DNA of 64,000 nucleotides from an uncultured Clostridium sp. GTDB lineage: Bacteria; Bacillota; Clostridia; Lachnospirales; Lachnospiraceae. The stretch lies in NCBI GenBank assembly GCA_947644195.1, contig CANRZB010000005.1, positions 47,540-111,539 on the forward strand, written 5' to 3'. A program made the position numbers and the translations under genes. The notes below the pieces were generated by a model. The model was not told where the DNA came from. It searched no databases and saw only the letters and a list, made by a program, of their open reading frames with translations. Below are positions 24,399 through 33,308 of this stretch, piece by piece (within the stretch, counting starts at the first letter, position 1; each line of letters opens with the position of its first letter).

Positions 24399-25403
24399 CT
24401 AATTTCTGTTTTCATATTCTTCAACATATTTTTCATAACAGGAAATGAAGTGTGGGTCTACCTCTGTTCTTGTAATAGAAAAACGAGTTTCTCCATAGTA
24501 TTCTCGACTAATTTTGCAACCTTGTGAGAAAAGTTTTTCGGTTAACTGTTCATAATATTTTTTAGGATTATCACAAAAATCTTCATACGGTACTATTATT
24601 TTTCTATTTTCTTCAATGTTCTCTAAACCGTTTTGTATTGCTTGATTAATATGGTAAACTTGTCCGGCAACCTGTATTATGGGGTCGGATATTTTTATCA
24701 GATGTGTATACTCTGGTATGTGAAAACTATACCAGTCATTAATGTTACCTGATTGACGTTCCCTTGCTTTTAAAATAGATTCCATGTTAGTATAAGGATT
24801 TCTTTTAACATAAATAAATATTGCCTTATCAAAGATCTGATTTAAAAATTTAATATTATAATTACAAATCATTCCTTTTAAGGAAAAAGGTTTTTCAAAA
24901 ACATCCATCATACCAATCAATTCTTTTTTCATAGTTTTCCAATCAGATTTATTCATGAGTTCTTCATCTGGGAGATAATCTATATCATCTGGGAATTTAA
25001 TAAATCTTCTCCAAAAATACCAAAATTCATTTGGAGATAATGCTCCCTGTGTTTTTCCATTGTTGGATTGGAAATTTTGCGATGATGTAAAATCTAATAT
25101 TTCATTACGAAAATTATATTTTTGGTCTGTTAATAGTCTTTGAATTTTTGCACCAATGATAGGAGCTTGATAAAATCGAGATAGCATATTGGAAGGATAG
25201 GCTATTTCTCCGGTGGAGGCAATCCATTGTGTCATTAAAGTAGTGCCGGAACGCAAAGCACCGACTACAAAAATGACAGGAAAGTTCTGTTTGTCCGGAA
25301 CTGCAATTTTTTGTTCTGGTTCTGCCAATAAGCTATTGATGTCTTTTAGCAACCATTCTAAATCTTCATTTCTGCGAAAATTTTCTGTACGCTTTTCATT
25401 CAT
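24399..25403 (-). CDS. Sulfotransferase-family protein
   Basis: 334 residues. The PAPS 5'-phosphosulfate loop VVGALRSGTTLM is at about 47-58 and a 3'-phosphate binding stretch FIYVKRNPYTNMESILKARE lies near 195-215. It would transfer sulfate from PAPS to a sugar or other hydroxyl acceptor; sulfated glycans are uncommon in Firmicutes. ATG follows AAGGAGATCGAC. Base composition is noticeably AT-richer than the housekeeping genes, suggesting horizontal arrival. No PAPS synthesis gene is visible here. Confidence 0.82.
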   Translation of the reverse strand: MNEKRTENFRRNEDLEWLLKDINSLLAEPEQKIAVPDKQNFPVIFVVGALRSGTTLMTQWIASTGEIAYPSNMLSRFYQAPIIGAKIQRLLTDQKYNFRNEILDFTSSQNFQSNNGKTQGALSPNEFWYFWRRFIKFPDDIDYLPDEELMNKSDWKTMKKELIGMMDVFEKPFSLKGMICNYNIKFLNQIFDKAIFIYVKRNPYTNMESILKARERQSGNINDWYSFHIPEYTHLIKISDPIIQVAGQVYHINQAIQNGLENIEENRKIIVPYEDFCDNPKKYYEQLTEKLFSQGCKISREYYGETRFSITRTEVDPHFISCYEKYVEEYENRN

Positions 25404-25481
25404 GTCGATCTCCTTATACTAATCATGAAGTATTTCTTAGGATGTAAACTTTTTTTGGTTTTTCTTGTAAAACATTTCTTG

Positions 25482-26474
25482 TCAAAAAGAAACTCTTTGT
25501 TCTTTTTTTCCTAAAATGTTTAAGATCCCTCTGGCTGAAACCAAATAAATAAAAGATAAGAAATATAGAATTGGGTGACCACTTTCCTTAATGATCTCCC
25601 TAACTACCGTGAAATTTTTGTGGTTTCTATCCCGATACCATTTAAATACTGCAGAAGCAAAAATATTTTTTTTCCGTTGGCTAAAATCAATCCGATCTCC
25701 AAAGAGATCTTCCAGATATCTTTCTCCCCGAAATTTTAAATCCCTGGTATTGTTGTATTCTTGTAATGCACTATGACTAGTGCTATCAGAATCCGTTACT
25801 TTTCGATAACAACTCATATAGTCACTCAGACAATACATCTTTCCATGGGAAACCAGCAACATAGTTAACGTTGTATCTCCTGTAAAATGAGCATAGTCTG
25901 GACGGTTCAACCAGAAATCCCAATTTATGCTCTTATCTCTGATAAAGTTTCGAAATAGCAGGGTGTTTAGATGCGACAACATCAATCCATGTTCAAAATC
26001 TTTAACATCATAAGGATTATCTTGGAGAAATTGAATTTCAAAATCTCTGTCATAATATTCCTTTTCATAACGGTCTACTACATGGAATTTGTGACCGCAT
26101 GCAATATAATCTGGATGGCTTTCTAAAAAATCTACTTGTTTTTGTAGTTTGTTTTCGTCTGTCCAGTAATCATCTCCCTCCAAATGAATCAGATATTTAC
26201 CTTGGCTTATTAACCATAGTTCCGTTAGGTTTTTTTTGGCTCCAATATTTTTCTCCCGGTGAATCAAATGGATTTTGTTGGGATTATTACCTGCCAGTTT
26301 TTGACATATTTCATAGGACTGATCTGTAGAACAATCCTCGCCAATTAAAAATTCATATTTAAAATTAACTTTTTGCATTAGAACGCTTTGAATTGCGTGT
26401 TCAATATATTCCTCGTGGTTATATACCGTCATGCTCACAGTTACCAGAATTTCCTCATTTATATTGGTATTCAT
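25482..26474 (-). CDS. Family 2 glycosyltransferase
   Basis: 330 residues with a GT-A domain: ILVTVSMTVYNHEEYIEHAI at the N-terminus, FLIGEDCSTDQSYEIC near 42-57, KYLIHLEGDDYWTDENKLQK with the DxD-like EGDD near 97-100. The C-terminal part is hydrophobic near 295-318 (GHPILYFLSFIYLVSARGIL) and may touch the membrane. It should add one sugar in the glycan made by this operon; donor and acceptor unknown. ATG has AAAAAAGGAGA upstream. Confidence 0.9.
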   Translation of the reverse strand: MNTNINEEILVTVSMTVYNHEEYIEHAIQSVLMQKVNFKYEFLIGEDCSTDQSYEICQKLAGNNPNKIHLIHREKNIGAKKNLTELWLISQGKYLIHLEGDDYWTDENKLQKQVDFLESHPDYIACGHKFHVVDRYEKEYYDRDFEIQFLQDNPYDVKDFEHGLMLSHLNTLLFRNFIRDKSINWDFWLNRPDYAHFTGDTTLTMLLVSHGKMYCLSDYMSCYRKVTDSDSTSHSALQEYNNTRDLKFRGERYLEDLFGDRIDFSQRKKNIFASAVFKWYRDRNHKNFTVVREIIKESGHPILYFLSFIYLVSARGILNILGKKEQRVSF

Positions 26475-26540
26475 GTTAGATTCTCCTTTTTTGTCGTCAA
26501 ATAGTTATACATGCTGTTTATGACTAAATATTAATAGCGT

Positions 26541-27662
26541 TCAGGATGCTTTAATGGGAACCTTATCGAGTTCCATCAGTATTATCTCTGCAATTTGTCT
26601 GGCATCCTTTGGATCCAGCTCAGGGTATAATGGTAGTATTAAAATACGTTTGGAATAATCTCTGGCGTGATCCAATGGGATTTTTCGATATTTATTCCTG
26701 AAACATACTTCATCCGCTGTGATCGGATAAAAGTATTTGCGAGTATAAATGTTTTTTTCTTTTAATACATAAAAGATATGCTCCCGAAGGGTTTCCGATG
26801 AAAATAAAACTGGAAAATAGGCATAATTGGGCTGCAAATCATTTGAATATGTATTTAGCTGTATATGAGGAGATCCGTCTAATTTCTCTTGATATAATGT
26901 AACAATTTTTTTCCGTTTTTGTATGTTGTCTGGGAGATATTTCAGATTGCACAAACCCATTGCGGCCTGAAATTCATTCATTTTAGCATTTGCACCTACA
27001 GATACAACTAATTCCTGGGAGCGAATACCGAAATTTTTTAAGTTATATAGGCGGTCCCAGTGTTCTTTATTCATGCAACAAACAGCACCACCTTCGATGG
27101 AATGGAAAACTTTGGTAGCGTGAAAGCTAAAGACAGAGATATCGCCAAAAGTAGCTACACTATTACCACGATAGGTTTCGCCAAAAGCATGGGCTGCATC
27201 ATAAATTACTTTCAGATCATATTTAAATGCTATTTCTTTGATACGATCCACATTACAAATATTGCCATAAACATGGACTGGAATAATTGCCACTGTCTTT
27301 TCGGTAATTAATTCCTCTATTTTGGACTCATCAATCGTAAAATCTTCTTTAATATCGCAAAATACCGGTTTCAGCTTATTTCTTAAAATGGCATGTGTTG
27401 TGGATATAAAAGTATAGGGAGTGGTAATAACTTCTGAATTTTCTGGAAATCCCATGGACTGGATTGCCAGCTCTAACGCCATATGACCATTGACTGTTAA
27501 AGAAACATAATCTACGTCAAAATATTCTGTCAATTGCCGTTCCAATTCTTTATGATAATCCCCCATATTCGTCAACCAGTGACTGTCCCATAATGGACGT
27601 ATCATTTCGATATATTCTTCAAACGGGGGCATTGAACTTTGGGTTACCAAAATTTTCTTCAT
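26541..27662 (-). CDS. DegT/DnrJ/EryC1/StrS-family sugar aminotransferase
   Basis: 373 residues. PLP Lys is K184 in ISVFSFHATKVFHSIEGGAV. Other family blocks: LTVNGHMALELAI near 55-68, ITTPYTFISTTHAI near 79-92, VYDAAHAFG near 153-161 and YAYFPVLF near 285. It converts a keto-sugar nucleotide to an amino sugar, or acts as a dehydrase if a related subtype. ATG follows AAAAGGAGAAGAAC. Lies 45 bp after the radical SAM gene in the same operon. Confidence 0.9.
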   Translation of the reverse strand: MKKILVTQSSMPPFEEYIEMIRPLWDSHWLTNMGDYHKELERQLTEYFDVDYVSLTVNGHMALELAIQSMGFPENSEVITTPYTFISTTHAILRNKLKPVFCDIKEDFTIDESKIEELITEKTVAIIPVHVYGNICNVDRIKEIAFKYDLKVIYDAAHAFGETYRGNSVATFGDISVFSFHATKVFHSIEGGAVCCMNKEHWDRLYNLKNFGIRSQELVVSVGANAKMNEFQAAMGLCNLKYLPDNIQKRKKIVTLYQEKLDGSPHIQLNTYSNDLQPNYAYFPVLFSSETLREHIFYVLKEKNIYTRKYFYPITADEVCFRNKYRKIPLDHARDYSKRILILPLYPELDPKDARQIAEIILMELDKVPIKAS

Positions 27663-27707
27663 GTTCTTCTCCTTTTATGTGAGTATTTGTATTTAGAAGA
27701 AATGCAG

Positions 27708-28724
27708 CTAATTTTGTTCTTGCATAATATCCTGAAGAGTTACGGATTCTTTTTCATCCCGGGTTCCCCAATGAACTACCCTTGGATCAGAACAAATCGG
27801 ATCTTTCATTATTTCTAAATATTCCTGATGGTAAATATGTGCTGGATTTTGAACGTTTTTGTACCACCATTCTAATCTACTGATTTGGAACCACATGAAT
27901 ACCGGCCGCAATATTACGGTATCAGCATGGTAGGTATTTAGACTGGTGTCAATAAATTCAGGTATTTGCCGAAAGTTGCTATCCTGAACTACCATCGTTA
28001 TTTTGATTTCAAAGCCATATTTTTCTTTCAGTTCAGAAATAAATGCCAGATTCTCTTTTAAGATTTCCAAGTTATCTTTTCCCGCCAGATAGGCATAGGT
28101 GCGCCTGTCATAGCTGTTTACCGTAATTGTGATCCCTTTGATATACTGGGCTAAATGGCTGATGCGTGACCAGTTATCCTTAAACAAGGTGTCATTTGTC
28201 TCAATATTCATATGAAATTCCGGGTTTTCTGGTTTTAGATGTTCTAACATATGCATAGTTTCCGGGTTGGCAAAAAGGTCTCCCGAACCGCTCAGAAAAA
28301 TGTGTTTTGCTTTTGGTAATATTTCTCCTAAACGACCGGCAATGGTTTTCATGTTGTCTATGTATTCCTTGCTGGGTACATAAATCTCATGCCGGCAGGA
28401 AGGACAGACGTGATTGCAACGGTAATCGAAAGCGCAGTTCAATTCCAGAGGAAACTTACTTTTTTCCCACATTTCCCGTATTTCTTCTTCAGACATCTCA
28501 ACTAATTCATCATTAATACAGTGGGGACATTCACCCTCCCTACATTCAAAACGCTCTCCCCGGAGCAGGCCTTCCAGCAGTTTTTTACGCTGGTCGCTTT
28601 GCCAGATATCCTCCATCGTATCGGTCAGCAAATTGCCAATCACGACGTTATTCCAACTACAGATACGGACATCTCCTCTCGGATTGATATATGCATGTTC
28701 AAAAAATCTGGTACAAAGTTTCAT
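27708..28724 (-). CDS. Radical SAM protein with SPASM-like Cys cluster at the N-terminus
   Basis: 338 residues from ATG at 28724 behind GAAAGGAGACATT. The radical SAM motif CNHVCPSC (C103, C107, C110) is preceded by a Cys-rich segment, C4, C22, C61, C66 and C69, with RGDVRICSWNNVVIGNLLTD and TMEDIWQSD, which is the usual content of a C-terminal SPASM domain. Here it comes first, so the domain order is reversed. Possible roles are sugar epimerisation, deoxygenation or peptide modification; the glycan operon suggests a sugar nucleotide or a modified moiety. First gene of the operon, about 130 bp from the left recombination site. Confidence 0.8.
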   Translation of the reverse strand: MKLCTRFFEHAYINPRGDVRICSWNNVVIGNLLTDTMEDIWQSDQRKKLLEGLLRGERFECREGECPHCINDELVEMSEEEIREMWEKSKFPLELNCAFDYRCNHVCPSCRHEIYVPSKEYIDNMKTIAGRLGEILPKAKHIFLSGSGDLFANPETMHMLEHLKPENPEFHMNIETNDTLFKDNWSRISHLAQYIKGITITVNSYDRRTYAYLAGKDNLEILKENLAFISELKEKYGFEIKITMVVQDSNFRQIPEFIDTSLNTYHADTVILRPVFMWFQISRLEWWYKNVQNPAHIYHQEYLEIMKDPICSDPRVVHWGTRDEKESVTLQDIMQEQN

Positions 28725-28857
28725 AATGTCTCCTTTCAAAGTTATCTTGTTTTTTTATAAAATAACAAATGGATGATCAGTCCATACTTGTTGTTATCTT
28801 GTTGTTATCATTATTTCAGCTAAAATGTTTTATCGAAATATACACATACACAGTAGT

Positions 28858-28884
28858 TATCCTTAAGTTTTGAACTTAAGGATA
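28858..28884. repeat. Left recombination site candidate of the invertible segment
   Basis: Arms TATCCTTAAG (28858-28867) and CTTAAGGATA (28875-28884) are perfect inverted repeats around the 7-bp centre TTTTGAA. This is the layout of tyrosine recombinase core sites. Its reverse complement matches the right copy (29974-30000) at 24 of 27 positions; the direct strand matches at only 21 of 27. Confidence 0.65.
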
Positions 28885-28886
28885 TT

Positions 28887-28892
28887 ATTATA
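28887..28892 (-). promoter_or_regulatory. TATAAT box just inside the left site, facing the minus-strand operon
   Basis: On the minus strand TATAAT at 28887-28892; the -35 is poor (TTGTTG with a 14-bp spacer, or ATGTTG with 17). Transcription would start inside the left inverted repeat and read into the radical SAM operon. It is the only perfect -10 close to either end of the segment. Confidence 0.45.
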
Positions 28893-28914
28893 TCGGCATT
28901 ATTTTACAACAACA

Positions 28915-29874
28915 TTACAAATTATTCAATGATTGCATTTTTTCTATATAATCCCTTTTTTTATTCATATCACTATGGATATATAAACGCATTGTAGTTC
29001 CCACATCGGCATGTCCTAATATTTCACTTAACGTTTTATAGTCGCATCCCGCTTCAATACAACGTGTGGCAAAGGTATGCCGAAGACCATGAAAAGATAC
29101 GTAAAGCATACCGTGTTTATTCATTAGATGATTATAATATTCACGATAAACTCCGGGTTCTAAAAATTTATCTTCCATCCCGGTAAGGAAATAGGTTTCT
29201 TTCTCCTTTTGATATTTTCTGAGTATTTGAAGCATTTTTCGGGAAACAGGAATGATCCGAACGGATTTTTCTGATTTTGGTGTTGATATAATTACTTTTG
29301 ATATTCCCTGGTTCCCATTTTTCATATAGATTCTCTGTAATGTTTTTCGGATAGTAATAGTACCAGATTCTATATTTATTTCTGCCCAGCGCAGGGCGCA
29401 TAATTCTCCGATACGGATGCCGGTAGACAGAGCTAAAAGAATTCCTAGATTTCGCAGATTCATATTCTCTTTGAGAAAGGATATCATTTGATACTCCTGA
29501 TCTGTACTTAAAAATTTAATGTTCTTTGTTTTGGAAGATACAGGATATTTGTACTTGCCATAAGGGACTTCTGTACCATTTTCTTTCGATGCATCATTTA
29601 AAATAGATAACCATAACATTAAGATATCTTTAATTGTTTTCGTTGAAAGACCTCCTTTCTTATCTAAGCGGCCATATTGTGATAAAAACCAAATAAATTC
29701 CTGATTTTTTTGAAATGTAATTTCGTGAAGTTCCATCTTGCCAAAATAAGGCAGAATATGATTGGAAATAATATTCATATAGGTAGCATACGTAGAATCT
29801 TTAATATACGGGCGTTGCTTAATTTTCCAATGTTCAATCCAAGTTTTTACAGTTCTAGTTTCTTCTTTAGTCAT
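28915..29874 (-). CDS. Tyrosine recombinase
   Basis: 319 residues, full length. An N-terminal SAM-like core-binding domain (about 1-105, VKTWIEHWKIKQRPYIKDST) is followed by the catalytic domain with R154 (STGIRIGELCALRW), H262 and R265 (HGLRHTFATR), H288 (ILGHADVGTT) and the nucleophile Y298 (MRLYIH). All catalytic residues are present. ATG follows GGGGAGGAAATT. No excisionase, replication or transfer gene accompanies it, and it is flanked by oppositely oriented recombination-type sites, so a DNA invertase acting on its own segment fits better than a phage integrase. Confidence 0.92.
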   Translation of the reverse strand: MTKEETRTVKTWIEHWKIKQRPYIKDSTYATYMNIISNHILPYFGKMELHEITFQKNQEFIWFLSQYGRLDKKGGLSTKTIKDILMLWLSILNDASKENGTEVPYGKYKYPVSSKTKNIKFLSTDQEYQMISFLKENMNLRNLGILLALSTGIRIGELCALRWAEINIESGTITIRKTLQRIYMKNGNQGISKVIISTPKSEKSVRIIPVSRKMLQILRKYQKEKETYFLTGMEDKFLEPGVYREYYNHLMNKHGMLYVSFHGLRHTFATRCIEAGCDYKTLSEILGHADVGTTMRLYIHSDMNKKRDYIEKMQSLNNL

Positions 29875-29898
29875 AATTTCCTCCCCATGTAATATGTT

Positions 29899-29926
29899 AT
29901 TTTACCATGCAAAATTTTAATCGCAA
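29899..29926 (-). promoter_or_regulatory. Promoter of the recombinase gene
   Basis: Minus strand TTGCGA (29921-29926), 16 bp, TAAAAT (29899-29904), with TGG directly before the -10 (extended -10). It lies 25 bp before the recombinase start. Confidence 0.6.
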
Positions 29927-29973
29927 TACATTGTGATTTCAAGAATGATTTTTCCTTTTTAAGATCTAATAGT

Positions 29974-30000
29974 TATCTTTAAGTTCAAAACCTAAGGATG
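29974..30000. repeat. Right recombination site candidate of the invertible segment
   Basis: TATCTTTAAG (29974-29983), centre TTCAAAA, then CCTAAGGATG (29991-30000); arms pair with three mismatches or G-U pairs. The centre is the reverse complement of that in the left site, so the two sites are in inverted orientation. It ends 30 bp before the ATG of the pyruvyl transferase gene. Confidence 0.65.
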
Positions 30001-30030
30001 TTAGCAAAACAAAGAATTGGAGAATATAAA

Positions 30031-31341
30031 ATGAAATTAGGCATTTTATCCTATGAGAGGCAGCCTTTGGCTTTGGATGGCCGAGATTGGCAGAATATTG
30101 GGGATTACATCCAATCTTACGCAATGCGGAAAATCCTGGAAGAATTAGAATTGACCGATGAAATTGAATCCGTAAGCAAATTTGAATTATCTAGTTATGA
30201 TGGAAATTATATCTTTTTAATCATGAATTCCTTTAATAATTTAACCGACCAGCTTCATTTACCACAAACAGTCTATCCCATTTCTGAAAAAATCATTCCT
30301 TGCTACATTAGTTATCATCTGGCATCCGCAATGACAAAAGAAGTTGCTGCTTTTTTCCGCTCCCAACAGCCAATTGGATGTCGGGATGAATATACGATGC
30401 AGAATATGCGCAGAAATGGCGTAAAAGCATATATTACCGGTTGTGTCACTGCTTTGCTTCCACGGTCTGCCCGTGTACCTACATTATCAGAGGGAGGGAA
30501 AATTTTATTTGTTGACACTCCCGATTCCTTAGATCCCTTTGTGCCAAAAGAATTAGAAGAACATATAGAACGTTTATCTGCAATCTATTATTTGAATCGA
30601 ACAACGGGTGCCCCTTTTTTAAGTACCGAAGAACATGAAAGAATCAATGAATATGCAATAAAACGGATGGAATATTACCAAGAACATGCTGCTCTGGTTG
30701 TTACTTCACGGTTGCATGTGGCATCTCCCTGTATGGCAATGGGAATTCCTGTTATATTTACTGCGGATAATATTGATGAATGCTTTACCTGGATTGATAA
30801 ATTTCTGCCTATGTATTCCCGGAATGATTTCCAAAAAATTGATTGGAATCCTGCTCCTTTAGAATATGAACAGGAAAAAACGGATATAAAAAACGCCTTA
30901 AAATCTGTGATTCAGAAAAAATGGAAGGAATCAAAAGAAATCTTTGATCTTAGCAGTTTTTATGAAAACAGAAAGCGATTTCAGACAAATGACACGATCC
31001 GCTACTATTTGCAACAGGTGCCAATACGACAGGACAAGCCCACTCGTTATGTCATTTGGGGCACAGTCAATAAAGCGGAAGTAATAAAACGAGCAATTGA
31101 TCAATATTTTCCCCATTGGAAGATAGAACATGCCATTGATTTACATTGTAAAGGGTATTTTGATGGTATCCCGATTGAGTCACCAGAAATCGTGGATTCT
31201 ATCGACGATGATGTGATTTTTGTGGTCGTACCTGCTTCGGCGTATCCAGCCGTTTCCAAGCTGTTAGACAGCAAAGGAAAGAAATATATTCTGGTTGATT
31301 ATACCGGCTGTAGTTGGTCGGAACATATAGAAGATAAGTAA
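30031..31341 (+). CDS. Polysaccharide pyruvyl transferase-family protein with C-terminal Rossmann-like domain
   Basis: 436 residues from ATG at 30031, with TTGGAGAAT upstream; the frame is open to 29998 but no ribosome site supports it. N-terminal WQNIGDYIQSYAMRKILEEL and the later LVVTSRLHVASPCMAMGIPV block are those of PS_pyruv_trans proteins, which add a ketal pyruvate to a sugar. The last 100 residues (RYVIWGTVNKAEVIKRAIDQ, DGIPIESPEIVD) form a separate Rossmann-like domain similar to the N-terminus of the next protein. First gene of the plus-strand operon. A different transferase activity is possible. Confidence 0.78.
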   Translation: MKLGILSYERQPLALDGRDWQNIGDYIQSYAMRKILEELELTDEIESVSKFELSSYDGNYIFLIMNSFNNLTDQLHLPQTVYPISEKIIPCYISYHLASAMTKEVAAFFRSQQPIGCRDEYTMQNMRRNGVKAYITGCVTALLPRSARVPTLSEGGKILFVDTPDSLDPFVPKELEEHIERLSAIYYLNRTTGAPFLSTEEHERINEYAIKRMEYYQEHAALVVTSRLHVASPCMAMGIPVIFTADNIDECFTWIDKFLPMYSRNDFQKIDWNPAPLEYEQEKTDIKNALKSVIQKKWKESKEIFDLSSFYENRKRFQTNDTIRYYLQQVPIRQDKPTRYVIWGTVNKAEVIKRAIDQYFPHWKIEHAIDLHCKGYFDGIPIESPEIVDSIDDDVIFVVVPASAYPAVSKLLDSKGKKYILVDYTGCSWSEHIEDK

Positions 31342-31423
31342 AATTTGTAGTTGTACCAAAATTTGGATATTGACATAGGCCAATAAATCATAATACAGAA
31401 CAGTAATTGGGAGGATCGAAGAA

Positions 31424-32581
31424 ATGTTGAAATATAGACGTCACAAAAAAGCATTACATATTTTTTATCAAAATTTAGATAACATTGTCGAAAAATATTC
31501 TTCAAAAAAAGAATGGATTGTGTTTGGTTCCAGCCGGATATGTGGCATGTTGATCCATTATCTAAGCGTGAAAGGCATCCAGGTATCACATATCATTGAT
31601 AACGATCCTGCCAGTCAAGACAAAACGGCATTTGGTATTCGAATTCACAAGCCAGAGAATTTATTGTTGCCTAAACAAAAAGACCGACTGATTTTAATTG
31701 CTTCGGCTCATCAGGAAGCTATGATCCAGCAATTAGAAACGATGGGATATCTCTATGGAGAGGACATTATAAAAGTGATTGATTTACCAGAGTTAATGTC
31801 GGATTTTTCCTTTGAAAACAGGGACGGTTATCAACCACTGACCTCTTCTGAAATCCGAAAATACCAGCTCGGTATCCTGGAATATTTGAAACAAATCTGC
31901 TTAGAACATCATTTGGAATATTTTGTAATAGGAGGAACGCTGTTAGGCGCCGTCCGACACAAAGGCTATATTCCATGGGATGATGATATAGATGTGATCA
32001 TGGATATCCGTGATATTAAGAAACTGTCTGAGATTCTAAAAAAAGAGAACCGCTATCAATTGATCTCTATGTTTGATGAAGAATTAGATTATTTTGATGA
32101 GTGTTCCCTGATGATAGATACCGAAACGGTTGTGGATATGAATCGCTTTCCGATGCAGGGTACTACTGGTATCAGTATTGATATCTTTTCAATTACCGGG
32201 ATTCCGGATGGTCAGGCAGGTAAGGACTACATTGTCGAAGCCCGTTCTCTGGAATCCGATTGTTACAATTCCCTGTATTCCCCGGAACTGTGCCGAAGCA
32301 ATATTAAAAAGTTGATCTCGCATCTTACAAAATATGAGATTTCGTCTTGCAACTACGCAGCCAATGCATTGGGAAGAAATTTTTATCGGGAAATTGTACC
32401 GAAAGAAGCCGTTCAACATCATGTGGAAATGCCATTTGAGAATCAAATCGTATGGGCACCGGCTGGATGGAAGCAATATCTGGAGCAGTTTTTCGGCGAT
32501 TATATGCAGCTTCCACCAAAGGAACAGCAGGTAGCGCATCATTTCTTCCACGCCTATCGAAAAAAAGGAGAAGCTTTATGA
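31424..32581 (+). CDS. LicD-family transferase with N-terminal Rossmann-like domain
   Basis: 385 residues. Residues about 20-130 form a Rossmann-like domain (WIVFGSSRICGMLIHYLSVK, DNDPASQDKTAFGIRIHKPE). The LicD domain follows: EYFVIGGTLLGAVRHKGYIP at about 166-185, then WDDDIDVIMD with the metal-binding Asp cluster, a nucleotidyltransferase-fold signature. LicD proteins move phosphocholine or similar phospho-groups from a CDP carrier to glycans. ATG follows GGGAGGATCG. The stop overlaps the cytidylyltransferase start as ATGA, suggesting that the latter makes its CDP donor. Confidence 0.85.
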   Translation: MLKYRRHKKALHIFYQNLDNIVEKYSSKKEWIVFGSSRICGMLIHYLSVKGIQVSHIIDNDPASQDKTAFGIRIHKPENLLLPKQKDRLILIASAHQEAMIQQLETMGYLYGEDIIKVIDLPELMSDFSFENRDGYQPLTSSEIRKYQLGILEYLKQICLEHHLEYFVIGGTLLGAVRHKGYIPWDDDIDVIMDIRDIKKLSEILKKENRYQLISMFDEELDYFDECSLMIDTETVVDMNRFPMQGTTGISIDIFSITGIPDGQAGKDYIVEARSLESDCYNSLYSPELCRSNIKKLISHLTKYEISSCNYAANALGRNFYREIVPKEAVQHHVEMPFENQIVWAPAGWKQYLEQFFGDYMQLPPKEQQVAHHFFHAYRKKGEAL

Positions 32582-33294
32582 AAAATATAGCCTTAATCAT
32601 TGCAGGAGGCGTTGGTGCCAGAATGAATCAGGATATCCCAAAACAGTTTATCCATGTTTATGACAAACCAGTGATTGTCTATACCTTGGAGGCATTTCAA
32701 AACCATCCGAACATTGATGCCATTGAAGTCGTCTGTCTGGAGGGTTGGTATGATATTTTAAGTGCCTACGCCAAACAATTTGGAATTTCAAAACTGGAAA
32801 ATATTGTCAGCGGTGGTCAGAACGGTCAGGATTCCATTCGAAATGGTTTATACGATATTGCCAAAAGATACTCGGACAAAGATGATATCGTGCTAGTACA
32901 TGATGCTATCCGCCCCATGGTAAGCGCTGATATCATTTCAGATAATATTCAAACCTGCCGTAAATATGGCAATGCCATTACCGTAGTACCTTGTACTGCA
33001 GCCATGTTAAAAACAAACGATGAAGTATCTTCCGTAGAGCAGATTCCTCGGAATAATCTCAAGGTTACCCAAACCCCTCAGGCATTTTTTATTGGGGATT
33101 TGAAAGAGGCACATCAGGAAGCTCTGGAACAGGGGATTACAAATTCGGTAGCATCTTGTACCATGTACATTGAACTGGGGCGAAAGTTATACATGTCAAC
33201 TGGCTCGGAAAAAAATATAAAACTTACCACCGTTGAAGACATTGAAATTTTCAAGGCTTTATTGAATTCTCAGAAAGAAGTCTGGCTTCATTAG
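32578..33294 (+). CDS. IspD/TarI-type cytidylyltransferase
   Basis: 238 residues from the ATG that overlaps the LicD stop; preceded by AAAAGGAGAAGC. Motifs: LIIAGGVGARMNQDIPKQFI (CTP binding), VHDAIRPMVS, TPQAFF and the acidic TTVEDIEIFKALL end. The family transfers CMP from CTP to a sugar-alcohol or polyol phosphate (IspD, TarI, TagD-like uses). In this operon a polyol phosphate or choline-like phosphate donor for LicD is the likely product; MEP-pathway IspD is less likely in this context. A second copy of the family is at 54225. Confidence 0.85.
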   Translation: MKNIALIIAGGVGARMNQDIPKQFIHVYDKPVIVYTLEAFQNHPNIDAIEVVCLEGWYDILSAYAKQFGISKLENIVSGGQNGQDSIRNGLYDIAKRYSDKDDIVLVHDAIRPMVSADIISDNIQTCRKYGNAITVVPCTAAMLKTNDEVSSVEQIPRNNLKVTQTPQAFFIGDLKEAHQEALEQGITNSVASCTMYIELGRKLYMSTGSEKNIKLTTVEDIEIFKALLNSQKEVWLH

Positions 33295-33308
33295 AAAGAG
33301 GAATCTAA

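Noticed and set aside
28858..30000. Flanking 27-bp sites as attL/attR direct repeats of an integrated element
   Set aside because: The asymmetric centres match in inverted, not direct, orientation, and there is no cargo besides the recombinase. Kept as the main alternative.
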